A stretch of 64,000 nt of DNA. Origin: Bugulina stolonifera. Taxonomy: Eukaryota > Bryozoa > Gymnolaemata > Cheilostomatida > Bugulidae. The stretch is from contig OW285195.1 of assembly GCA_935421135.1 (NCBI GenBank), positions 9,702,391 to 9,766,390 of the forward strand, read 5' to 3'. Positions 52,980 through 64,000 of this stretch are shown here, in pieces. The position numbers were made by a program, and so were the translations under genes. How positions within the stretch are numbered: position 1 is the first letter of the stretch; each line of letters begins with the position of its first letter. Under the pieces are notes generated by a model that ran no database searches, was not told the origin of the DNA, and saw only the letters and a program-made list of their open reading frames with translations.

Positions 52980-54110
52980 GGATTAATTACGGGAAGTAAA
53001 ACTAGTGAATTTTATTAACACTTACAAGAAACCCCTACATGTACATTGTAAAATGCACATGTAGTAAAATGATATGATAACATGAGAGATTGCAGTAGGT
53101 GTAATCTCTAGGGAGATCTTATAATATTTATACAACAGCAAATTTACGTATACTCGTAGATGAATTTTTCTAAGCTGTTTTTACACAAATAGTCATATAT
53201 GCAGTTATACAATGTACAATATCCTGTTTGGTTAATGGAAAACAATATAATATTATGATGTTATTTAAAATAGAAACAAGCTGCTAGCCTACACAATGTA
53301 CACGTTATGAATGGATAGTTTCTATGAAATATGACAACCAAAACAGTGAATGGTGTGCTAGAAATACATCCATGTCACAGAAAGAAACAAAATTTCAAAT
53401 TTAGATTTTAATGAATCATTTACTTATTTACAATCTGTTAAACTGCATAAACGTATATTGATGTTGATTGGTTTATATTATGCGTTAGTGATTGTATTTC
53501 ATTGGAATATACAGTAAGCTGGGTGTTTGGTAAACACCTATGATGACGTGACTTCCGGTAATCGAACATACATGTACACTTACATTGTACACTTACTTTA
53601 TTTTGTACTGTCTACCTACATGTACTATCTTTAACGTTGTTTGTCATAAAAATTTAATGTACAGGTGTGATAAGTATGCTCATTTCCACAGGGACAAGCA
53701 AAACAGTCATTGATGTGCTTCATTATTTATTCCTACTGTGAAAATCTGCGTCTGGTTTGAATTTATTATGATGGGAAATTTATCTGGCCTGTTGAACATG
53801 ATTACCACATTATCACAAAAGTTTACTAATAATATACATTGTAAGTAGTTTCATACCATCAACTGTAGATTTCTTTTGGGCTTTAAAACCTTTAAAATAG
53901 TGAGTATATTGTAAAGTTTAGGCTGTACAGATTGAGGTGGCACAGCTTTTTGCTTTTTGGCCATAGCCAGGGTTCTTCAGTGAAATTCCAGATGGAGAAG
54001 TTGTCTTCGCCATTACACATGGTGTTGCTCTAACCCAATTGTCCCAACCACAAACAGAGATCTAAGGTTACATGGAATTGTTCAATATTACACCTAGCAG
54101 TGCAGATTAT

Positions 54111-54170
54111 GTGCCTAAGTTCTTCAATAAGTGCCTAAGTTCTTCAATAAGTGCCTAAGTTCTTCAATAG
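54111..54170. repeat. 20-bp tandem repeat, three copies
   Basis: Three copies of GTGCCTAAGTTCTTCAATAA in the gene-poor region; only the last base differs in the third copy. Confidence 0.9.
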
Positions 54171-56620
54171 AAGACTAACAAACTCTTCTATTTTTAGCAG
54201 ACTTGAAATCCAGACTATTGGCAGTTTTTTATAAAGCCATATTTCTATAATATCAATATTGTTATTATTATATCTACTATTTTCTACAATAATATTATTA
54301 AAATGTGACATTTTATATGCTGTTATTATATTAAGTGTGTCTATATTGAGTGCATCTAATGACTGGATGGACGTCATAGACAATCTTTACACTTCCTCAC
54401 ATTTTGACTGTAAAATCCCAAAGCATAAAATTATGTTTTATAGTACCAGGAGATACATGTAGTGTGTATCTCATCTACGCACTAAAAATAGCTGCAATCC
54501 TTATAGAATATAAATAATCACACTGTTATCAATTTTTTTTCTGCCTATAATAATATTTCTGACTTAGGTTCTATTTTGATACCTTTACCTGGAAGTGAGT
54601 GTTTTCCCTTTTCTACTCCTACATTTGAATAAAAACAAGCCAAGGGACCAATCAGGGACGCCGTTAGTGCACTTAAATAATATGTAAATTAATTTCATAT
54701 ATTCCACTAATGCTCCTACATGTACATGTTGTGATAAACAGATGAAATGCGTAGATGACACGGATTATGATTTGTAACAGTGAAATCTTGCTTGTTAGGT
54801 CATTGCATAATAAGCAAGCATGACGATATATACTCAGCCAAGATAATGTACATGTAGACAACAATATATATGATGTTGATTCAGGTATCTGTTCTAAATA
54901 TAGATAAATTTTATTGTCAACAATTTTCAAAGTAAATAATTGTTGTTAACGCAAGAACGACCAGTACGTTGGTAGAGATAGAAGAGGTTGTGACTTGTAT
55001 ATATGTACATGTAGTTAAAGGCGTCTAAGGTTACTAGGTGCTGAGTGTCCTATAAATGAGTACATAACAACAATGGTAGTGAGAGAATATATCTGAACTG
55101 TCTATTGTTAGATAAACCCGAGAGAATATACCGGTTTAAATATAATATGCAACATTACGTTATTTACTGTTATATGAGTGTATAGATTAAATTCTACGGT
55201 TTCAGTGGTTTGCTCACCAACATGAGAGAGGGGAGTTAGACTTGTTTACTTTGTATTGTAATCTATCCATCTACTAGTACATCAAGCAACTGTTAAACGC
55301 CCGATTATGGTCTTAGCTATGGCAGTACTGTTTCTGTTAATTATTTACATATAGCCTGTGCCCTGACAGCCCTAGTACACCCATTGCCAAAGACGCCTTT
55401 TGTCCATGTTAGATCACTGGCTAGCTAATATTATTCCACTTACACATTAATTCATGTGTCTTGTATCCTAAATTTGCAAATAGTACAACATTCAAGTTAA
55501 AGGACTCATCATTGTTGGATTCACTAGAGATTCAGTAGCCTGACATAATAGTGACTCAAGTTCCCACTTTTTGAGGCTAAACGCAATGTATAGGTGCTAC
55601 AGAGAATTCAAAACTAAACATGGAAGACAGGCTACAATGATGTTATTCTACTGCATGATTAGATTTATTATAACTGTCTTTTTGAGCAGCTTAGTTCTGT
55701 TTGCTGGTTTAATAAATGCAATGAAAGTTGTCCTCTCTTGCATGCTGAAGTGGCATTCAAAATAAATACAAAGTCATCTACAGATGGAGGACATTAGATA
55801 GAAAATTGGTGCACAAGATGAGATTGATACTTCGATATCATTTTTTAGTGGGTTACATGCAAGGGGAATTAAAATTTTCTACTACAAAAGTAAAACCAAT
55901 AGTACATTCATAAAAATCAATTAGGCTACACAATTATTGATGAAAATGAAGTTGATTGACTGGCATTTGAAAATCTTAAACTCGTTGCTTGTCTCGAAAG
56001 GAATATAAAATTATATTTAATCTAATAGTTTGAACCAGTTGCTTATGCAATATTGCCCAGTGTCCACCTCCCACATGGTGTTTAATAGTTTACAACATAA
56101 TAGAGTTGTCAATACATGTATGTGTTATGCCCATATTAATCAATACTGATCGATCAAGCTCTCACTCATTCTGATAGATTCTTGGTTGAAAGCCTGAAGT
56201 CATGTGAGCACTTAGTTGTCTTCCCAGATTAGCCAATAATACGCTTGCATCCCACAGAGAATACTGCATCTTTACAAGTCTTTATCATAAGCGTCATTTG
56301 AACTAGAGCATCGGAACTGCTCAAGCTATATAAAGAAATAGTGTATTTTAATTGTACTCATTGCTGTTAGATATTGACTAGCCATCAACAACAGAGTTAA
56401 TCAAGTGATTCCAAAAGTGATTTAATTTTCTGTAAGACATACAACACCTATCCAACACACACATACAGGTGGACAAGACTTACACAAGCTTCAGCTCAGT
56501 ACGCACTGACAGTTAGAGTGAATTTTGTGGTTCCCATTAAATTGTTTCTATTATTTATACGGGATTAGAGTCATGTATTCGGAACTTCATGGTTTTATAC
56601 GGAAGGCAGGATATGGAAGT

Positions 56621-59600
56621 ATGACGACACTGATTCCACTTCTTCTATTTATCTTGGAATGCACAAACATAGTTCACTCGTATCCAATTCTTTCGAAAAG
56701 TAAGTGCTTGTTTACGTCATCAGTAATGGTGATAATATTGCATGTACTCTTAGTGCGGAGACGTGTATAAACAATGTTACAGTATACGTATAGGTATACA
56801 CATTGTAATCTATAAGGAAATTTCAATTTGTTGTTTCCACAAAGTCTAGTTGAGTGATGCATGACTAGATTATTATGCATCATATTTGAATGTGCGACTG
56901 TTCGAAAAAGACAGTTCGAAACAGGACGTTTCAAAAGTGGACAGTTCAACACTGGACAGTTCGAAACGCCTAACCCCAAACCCCAACCACCAAATTTCAA
57001 CTAATTTTCATTTTTAACATTATATTTTTTATTTAATTAATTAAATTAATTAACTAAAATTGATTATCTGTGAGTTTTATTCATTTAACTGTAATCCACA
57101 CAGTTTCGAACTGTCTGGTTTAGAACTGTCCGGTTGTAAAGCGTCCTGTTTTGAACTGTCTTTTTCAAAATGTCCCTTTACCTCTGCTACATATAAAATG
57201 TAGTAGAGGTCAATGATATCATTAGATACATATAGCTCAATGGGAAACATGTCTCACTAAAGCCAACATTAATGTTGGTGTGCAGTCTACAAGACATGAT
57301 TAATGTACTACAGGATGTTCTCATCCACGGTATACATGTAGCTTGTTAAGTTGCGCATAGGTGACATGTAGGCCTACATCGTCTGTATAAAATCATGGGC
57401 ATTTAAAGTTATAGAAAGTGCTAGTGCAATTACATTGTAACTACTACATGTACTAGTTGCTCAAACAACCATTTAGATGTACACACATACAATATAATAT
57501 TATAGCATGGTAGGTAAGTATATAATGCGTCCAGTGTGTACCCATATGCATAGTGCGTATTATCATGAATCATGAAATGATCTCCACATGACATTTCTAA
57601 AACGTGTTTTCAGTGTGCAAATTTGATAGCAATATTGTAAGTGTTGGCCATCTACATAATTATATAGTCATTCACCTGTGTAATTGTACAGCGTACAGGA
57701 CACAGCCTGCATTCATCATCGTGGCTATTCATATATGAATATAGAGTTACCTAAAATGGAACGTTTTAGAAGCAAATCTTCTCGAAATGTTACATGTAAA
57801 TATAATTTTGGTATTCTAAAGACTACAGGTATATGGCTTGATTTGTGACACAACATTTTTATAACAGACTAACATTTAGACTGAAAGCTAGTTTAGCATA
57901 ATTCGTTTGAATTTTGCTTTCTCTACTCAGAATTTTAGACAAATTGTAAAATTATTACATTTTATGTTGAATTCAGAAAACTAATGTGTTGAGAAAAGCT
58001 TACTAAGACTGTTTTCCACCTTTTGGTAGCATAAAAAATTGAAAGTACTTAGGCAAAGTGTTGATAGCATACTAAAGTTTACACATTTTGTGAAAATTTT
58101 TAAATTTTGAGGAACAGAGGTACATGTACATGTATAATATTGGAGCACAAGTTTCAGCAAGCTACTGGCTAGGGGATATATGCACTGTACATTTATGGGG
58201 CCAGTCTTTGATAAGCTTCTTATTTTCAATAAGAAACTTAAAACAATCAATTCCAAGCTTTTGATAAGTGCTATTAATAATGCTTGGGTGAAGCTTTATA
58301 CCTCTCAGACAAAAGAGATCATTTACTTTAATAATGTTATCCAGGAAATCAATCTGTTAGATGCCACTAATACTTTTCATTCGCAATGGGACTTTCATAA
58401 GAACTGGTGGAAGTAGAATTCATACTTTAAGTCTCAATTAAAATATTAATTATATATTTTAATTACCTATTAGGTACCAAGCATTAATTCTAATCATTCA
58501 TACCTTATATGGGTATAATTCAAGTATTTAAACCAGTCTAGATGTCTACAGGCTATGAGATGAACGTATAGAATACACAAAACACCCGTCAGTACATGTG
58601 CAACACTATGTGGACTGAAAACACATACATTTATTATGTGCATTCATATTCTAATAATACCTCACAGGATGGCTGTCGTACAACATGTGTACTAGAATAT
58701 TAAGGACCATTCCGAATAGCCTATTGTATCCATGGTAACACATGTTTGTAATTGTGTTACGTATTATGTGTAGGCTGTAGCTACAACAAATATTGCTGTG
58801 TGTTATATGCCCATCCCTAAATTAGACTACGCTATGTTCACTTCCTGTTTATCATTATTTTTTAGGTCTTCTATTAAACACACATTTGCATTGTTGATTC
58901 ATTGTTTATTAAATTCAATGAAGTCAATGTAGAATTGCACTAGTTCACCCAGATGACATATTCATTGTGAAAACTTTCAATTTGTTTTGATTTAACAGGA
59001 ATAATACCAAATATTCATTTCATTCATGTTTATCTATTACTTGGGTGTTCCCTTTACATGACGTGAAAAATACCTCCATGAATTACACATAAAATGCTTG
59101 AGTTCTAGAAAGCCTGGAGCCCAGGCAGTCACTAGTCAGTAAACCATTACTGATATAACATGCTAGAGATTTATAACTAGACTTACATGCAGTGTCAGCT
59201 TTAGCTGTATTTCTGTAGCATAACAAATACGTGGAGGGAATTGATATTATGGTTCCTAGATGAATGTAATTGCGTCTGTTATATATTGTAAATATTATAA
59301 AAATATAAATGCAATGTGCATATACATGCAAACATTATATAAATCCAAAAAAATCCTACTAAAATCCTTGGACATTGTCACTTTGCAACTATCTAACATT
59401 ATTGTGTCTTTCACCGCAAAGCCATTTATTGGTAAAGTGCCAAAGCTTCTAAAATATGAGAAACGGCATGCATTTCATAACAGTCCAGCTTACATGTAAT
59501 TGAAACAACACTGTGTGAACAGACCTGAAAATTCACAACTTTTTTGGAGATGATTACATGTATTTAACACAACAATAATTGTTATTACCTGTAGTATAAT

Positions 59601-62600
59601 GAAGTGTCTACCTCCTAATTCTAATGCTGACAGTGGATTAAAATGGTGAGTGCCAATAAAAGCACATAACCTTAGTCAGACCTGTGTCTGAGATACAATA
59701 CCAGTCTAAATTACTATCAGCAGCAGCTTCAGTTACCTATCTTGTTATTAGCTGGACTACACCTAACACATACCTAACACTTATATGTACATGTACGGAC
59801 AGCTTTATTTTATTTTCTAGGAGATGAATGTGGCCACGTCCCGATTGCCTACAAGTCTCAATGCTTAAGTAAGTACTTGATCATTACTATAATCACGTTT
59901 CACTGCAAGTCTCTCCCTGAGTGGGCATGTGAAGCTCCCTCCATTGTCTATTTTGTATTCATATGCACATTGCTATTTCATCGTAAACTCATAAATTTTT
60001 CAAAATGTTCTTACAAATGCAAGTAATAATAATTATTATATTTGCCTAAAATACTCCTACATACAAGTGCAAGTACAAAATAGATGAAGACGTTTATACT
60101 TTATGGACAATACATTATGACAAATATATCTTTGAAATCACTCTGCCCATTACTTTTGGGACACTCTAAAGCCACTATAATTTTTCAATAGATATTATTG
60201 ACACTGAAATAAAATCGCTTGAGTATCATGAGTGTATAATAGCGCATAGATCATCAATCTAAAGTTATATAACTATAACTTGGTATTTATAGCTCTAGAA
60301 ATTTCCATCATAACATATATACAGCTTTATTCAGGGACTACAATAATCACAAATTATGGCCTGTTTTAAAGTCTCTTCTGAAAGATGGGGTAACCGGCCT
60401 GTGTTCCTGCATATTTGATTAAATTTGATAGGGTAGATTTTAAGCTATTTTTAGTATCACTTGGGGCTGCTGGAATACTCAAGGTCTGGGCTATTTGCCC
60501 CCTCAGTCAAAACTAGTTGCTACAACCATGGCTTTATTAGATACATGTATAATGAATGGTGAATTTTGGATTTGGTCGCAGATAACCAAATGAATGTTGG
60601 AAAGAGAGAGTTTAGCGGTAAAGATGGTATGTCACTATTACCTGGTAACAGCTATATGGATCCTACACAGAACAGCTACTCTGATAATTATTACGATATA
60701 CTCAAACTGTGGTATGCTCTAAATAAAGAGGACACAACTCCACCCACTAGAGGTAGGGCAGTTAACCAAACATATTTACTTGGCAAACTAATAATGTAGC
60801 CTAGTTGTTGTTTGAGATGTATAATGTTATGTGCTTAGTGGTTTTCTATAGAAATTATATATAGTTGTGTATGACGTGATGTCACTCTTTGAAGGCATGC
60901 ACAAAGATAGTGGAATGGAAGATCAGACACTCAATGATAAAACCCTGTTCTACTAAATACGCCCAATTTTGGCGGTCCCGATGTTTCGTGATCTGCTTTC
61001 CTGCCATATCTGTGTCGAACTTTTCGATAGCTGCTAGACTAGTATCGTGGTTTCACGGCTTAAATATTGCACTCTCTGTAATAAGATGTCGTTTACAGTA
61101 AACCGTATATTCGGTGCCGCTTTAAAAAAATATTGTCTGATTGACCGACGGAACACCAATTATAGTACGAACGAATTTGTACACAAAGTAGCACAACTCC
61201 TTGCTGAAGTCACACCGCATTTAGAGGCGGAGGACAGACAGTTTTTGGCTTGGGTGTCTTATATTTCCTTCCACTATCTTTGGCGTGCAGGCCTACTTAT
61301 GAATATTATGATCTGTTGAAGGCTTTTAGAATGCCTATGTAACAATTATGAGGACAATATTACGCTGCACATATTATATAAAGTATGTAACCAGATATGT
61401 GCGTGTCTTGTCCTACATTCAATGTTGGCTAGCATTAGTACAGCGGTGGTTTAAAAACAGAAAAAAAAAGATTTTATCAACCCACTAAGAATACTGTCTT
61501 AGGCTGTGGTCAAACGTAAATGTATATTAATGGCTGCAATAGCAAGTAATTGTAGAATGCATCAAAAACTTCCCAAGTAATATAACCACGAAAATGTGAA
61601 TGCATAGCATAGCCAGTATTATATTACTTAGCAATCTGACTATATGCCAATGAATCAACTTTCAACAGATGAAGTTTAGAGCTAACTTGACAGTAATGGC
61701 TTGTAAAACGAGCGAGCGGCATATTTTAGTGCTAATAGCTGATGCTTTGGGTCATGAATAGATTTACCGAGGCATACGGTCCCAAAGGAATGCAAACATC
61801 TAATGGCTTACTGACTCCAGGATGTTCCATAAATTAATTTTTGCATCTCAATGAAGGGCCATTAAAACAGTCTGCAGTCAACGACATTATATTAAAAAAA
61901 CTTTTTTCTTCGGTGGTATATCTATTTCTCTGGGGCTTCAAATTGTCGGAAAATCCAATCCAAGGGAAATGCTGGCAACTGGTCTGCCTTTAGTTGCAAG
62001 TTGGTTAATTTTTCCTTCGTTTTTCTTAGAAATGTGAATAAGAAAATACAGTTGTTATATCCATACAGAATAAATTTTGTAAATTATATTTATATTTATG
62101 TAGCCTACAATAATTTGCTGTAAACGGGTAATTAACGCACGAATACACGAGGGGACGTGAGCTTCAGCGGAATGGCGCTGTTATTCACCAGCGCATGGCG
62201 GCAGCCCATTAGTGGCACCAATTAATATATTGACAACAAAGAAAATAAATTATATAATTGGAGTTACCGTATCTGATACGGCGTGCCATTTGATTCTGGA
62301 ATGCAGCTTCATTGGCCACAATGGAACAAGCTGCTTCTAGTGTAGCCACGCCTCTAATATATATTCTACATGTATGTTTCGACTGCTAGCGAGTATCAGA
62401 ACAAATATTATTATTTCAGCAAAATATCAAATTGAATATTGAACACAGGAATGACACTATACGACTATGTGTAATAGTGACTGGGTAATATCATGAGCTA
62501 TTTCTTTGCAGATGAATGGTCAGAACAGGCACCTAGTCTCTCCTCTAGAGTACAGTCCATGGTAGAAGAAAGAAGGAAACATGATATTATAATGAATATC

Positions 62601-62702
62601 TTAGCGAAATTACAACAGCAGGCACAAAGGCTACAAATGGAATATCCAACTACAACACCCAACTACTATATGAGTGATATTGAATCTCTGCTAAAAGGAT
62701 GA
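56621..62702 (+). CDS. Candidate secreted peptide-hormone/neuropeptide precursor (new family)
   Basis: Four exons (56621-56699, 59821-59868, 60582-60752, 62512-62702), with phase-1 introns throughout, encode 162 residues. Residues 1-20 are a signal peptide (MTTLIPLLLFILECTNIVHS). A five-residue spacer leads to K26-R27, and then D28-V48 with two cysteines (C30 and C41, twelve-residue ring CGHVPIAYKSQC). G49-K50-R51 follows, the classical amidation and dibasic cleavage signal. A second segment (52-99) contains SDNYYDILKLWYALN. The last exon (100-162) has a predicted amphipathic helix after R120-R121-K122 (HDIIMNILAKLQQQAQRL) and ends SDIESLLKG. The order signal, dibasic site, cyclic peptide, GKR is that of prohormone-convertase substrates; I recognise no known family. 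An upstream in-frame ATG at 56573 would add 16 residues and make the signal less typical. Exons are chosen from splice signals and frame; exon 2 is only 48 bp, so RNA evidence matters. It could alternatively be a short secreted protein that is not processed. Confidence 0.65.
56700..59820 (+). other. Intron 1 of the peptide-precursor gene
   Basis: 3.1-kb intron. Besides the fold-back element it is AT-rich and unremarkable. A 78-codon open frame at 58180-58416 has no signal peptide, splice sites or recognisable domain. Confidence 0.5.
56884..57180. repeat. Fold-back element made of GGACAGTTCGAAAC units
   Basis: Two arms (about 56884-56967 and 57101-57180) are inverted copies. Each contains several subrepeats of GGACAGTTCGAAAC and AAAAAGACAGTTC. 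They are separated by an AT-rich centre with a TTAATTAATT run. It lies in the first intron of the peptide-precursor gene, close to exon 1. Confidence 0.8.
60902..61282. mobile_element. MITE of hAT-like type, copy 2
   Basis: Starts CAAAGATAGTGGAATGGAAG and ends with its inverse (CTTCCACTATCTTTG). Flanks GCATGCA (60895-60901) and GCGTGCA (61283-61289) match at 6 of 7 positions, as for an ageing 7-bp duplication. Homologous along its length to 32140-32517. Lies in intron 3 of the peptide-precursor gene. An open frame inside it (61047-61319) has no known domain. Confidence 0.8.
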
Positions 62703-64000
62703 TAATTAGACTAAATACGTAAATAGATTTCCTTCCATTACATAATCATAGTAGTTGTCCTACACCTACATGTACTTGTAGATTATTCATACCTGAATGA
62801 TAAACAATCACAGCTGCATAACAAGGCCAATAATACTAGTTATTATTATTATGACATTTTAATCTAGCTTAAAATCACATTGTTTCTAGTCATAATAATT
62901 ATTGCGTCTCAAATTTACAGTCTCTTTTCCTTACTGCATGTATGTCCATTACACTACAGTACATAGACCTACATGTAGGTAAAGTAATATACCGTGCATT
63001 AAGTTTTATCTATCACATTGTGTGATATCATACCAGTACCATTACAACATAAAGCTGTGGAACACAGAAATAGTATAATACAATGCATGTGTTCTCCAAG
63101 AATAGACATATTGGTGTATGAAATAGTGTATGCTGTTGTTTGTGATAGACATTCTAGCTTATAAATTTATAATATTTATAATTGGTGATACTAGGAACAT
63201 ACTCATATTGTTTTGTCTGTATTGTTATGCATGTACATGTAGTTTATATCGCTCACACCGATATATTATGAGACTAACTACTGCACCTCTGGCACTAGCA
63301 TCTACATTGTACTTGTTTAGTACAAGTGCAAAGAGCTACATGTGCATGTAGTTACACGTGAGTTAAACGACTGATATTGTACACTTATGTGTTGTATGTT
63401 TATAATGTATATGTAAATCATTGACCCATCTGCATATTTTTTTTTCAATGTCTGCAAACTTTTCCATTCTTTTCTCAGGAAGTTATCGAAATCTTTTATG
63501 TTACAATGTTTAAGCTGGAATAGAAAATTATAATTATCATGTACTATGGTAATTCTATTGACTTCACAGCTCGATGTTATCCAATTAATGTGTGTGTTAC
63601 TGAATAATGTGGTAAAGTAGGTAATACACTGTATATTACGTTTTGTTGTTTCATATTTCATGCTGTGTAGTTCCAACCTATCAACACTGCTATTACTTGG
63701 TTATGTCCTTGTATTATAACAAATGATGTTAGTCATGGCATGAAGATGAATAAAATAATATTATTATATTATTTATATAAATTTATTCATTTGAAATCAA
63801 TAATTAACAAATAATGAACATGTGTGCAAATATTGTACATGAAAGATACAAAACTGTCTGTTTATATGAAAATTGCATTACTCCCTAGTAAATTGCAAGA
63901 TAATTTGACATTGCTGTCTCAAATCAAATAAACTTTTTGAAAATTTGGTAATTTGAGAGAGAGAACAAATATTTATAGTTGTCAGTCTTGGCCTGATAGC
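62703..64000. other. 3' flank of the peptide-precursor gene
   Basis: AT-rich, no further gene seen. A canonical AATAAA lies at 63749-63754 and could be the polyadenylation signal, which would give a 3' UTR of about 1 kb; this is uncertain. Confidence 0.4.

Larger units (their letters stand above)
48612..56572. other. Gene-poor intergenic region
   Basis: Eight kilobases with no coding exon I can support on either strand. It contains one SINE (52795-52979) and a 20-bp triple repeat (54111-54170). A dispersed repeat near 49929-50046 shares TGTGGACAAGAG.ACACAACTCT with 38899-39003. A locally GC-richer patch at about 52130-52330 contains ATTGG/CCAAT boxes and could be a promoter or enhancer, but no transcript start is identifiable. 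Confidence 0.55.

Noticed and set aside
55571..55765. Short hydrophobic open frame
   Set aside because: One possible membrane stretch but no neighbouring exons or homology that I recognise.
58180..58416. 78-codon frame in the first intron of the peptide gene
   Set aside because: No domain, signal peptide or splice support; length is compatible with chance in AT-rich DNA.
61047..61319. 90-codon frame
   Set aside because: Lies largely inside a MITE present elsewhere in the window without the same open frame.

Overview
This window is animal nuclear DNA. It is AT-rich, its genes are split by canonical GT-AG introns, and the coding families are metazoan: a mucin/EGF/NIDO/AMOP surface protein, DNA ligase III with a PARP-type zinc finger and BRCT domain, seven-transmembrane receptors, and a secreted peptide precursor. 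It also holds tRNA-derived SINEs, several short non-autonomous DNA transposons and many TACATGTA-type palindromes. An invertebrate is most likely. The phylum cannot be fixed from the sequence alone; a sponge, placozoan, cnidarian or spiralian would all be compatible.

Layout. (1) 107-7648, minus strand: a MUC4/SUSD2-like mucin whose 3' part lies beyond the left edge. (2) 7649-13569: intergenic, largely non-autonomous DNA transposons, three of them with TIRs and two with perfect 8-bp target duplications. (3) 13570-31468 (5' UTR exon probably near 33276-33443), minus strand: a complete 19-exon DNA ligase III gene; every exon joins in phase to give 879 residues. Its introns hold a SINE and a roughly 1.9-kb minisatellite. 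(4) 33444-36585: intergenic repeats, including another hAT-like MITE with a perfect 8-bp duplication. (5) 36586-41656 and 43257-48611, minus strand: two tandem six-exon genes for paralogous class A-like GPCRs, with identical splice positions and all-phase-0 introns. Between them lie five DR1-type nuclear-receptor half-site pairs at an exact 26-bp period. (6) 48612-56572: a gene-poor stretch. (7) 56621-62702, plus strand: a four-exon gene that reads as a prepropeptide, with a signal peptide, a KR site, a two-cysteine peptide and a GKR amidation/cleavage site. I do not recognise its family. It is the best candidate in the window for something undescribed.

The genes show no obvious shared pathway. 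Ligase III is housekeeping DNA repair. The mucin, the GPCR pair and the secreted peptide are surface or signalling genes. A peptide gene near two orphan receptors is suggestive only; nothing in the sequence proves a ligand-receptor pairing.
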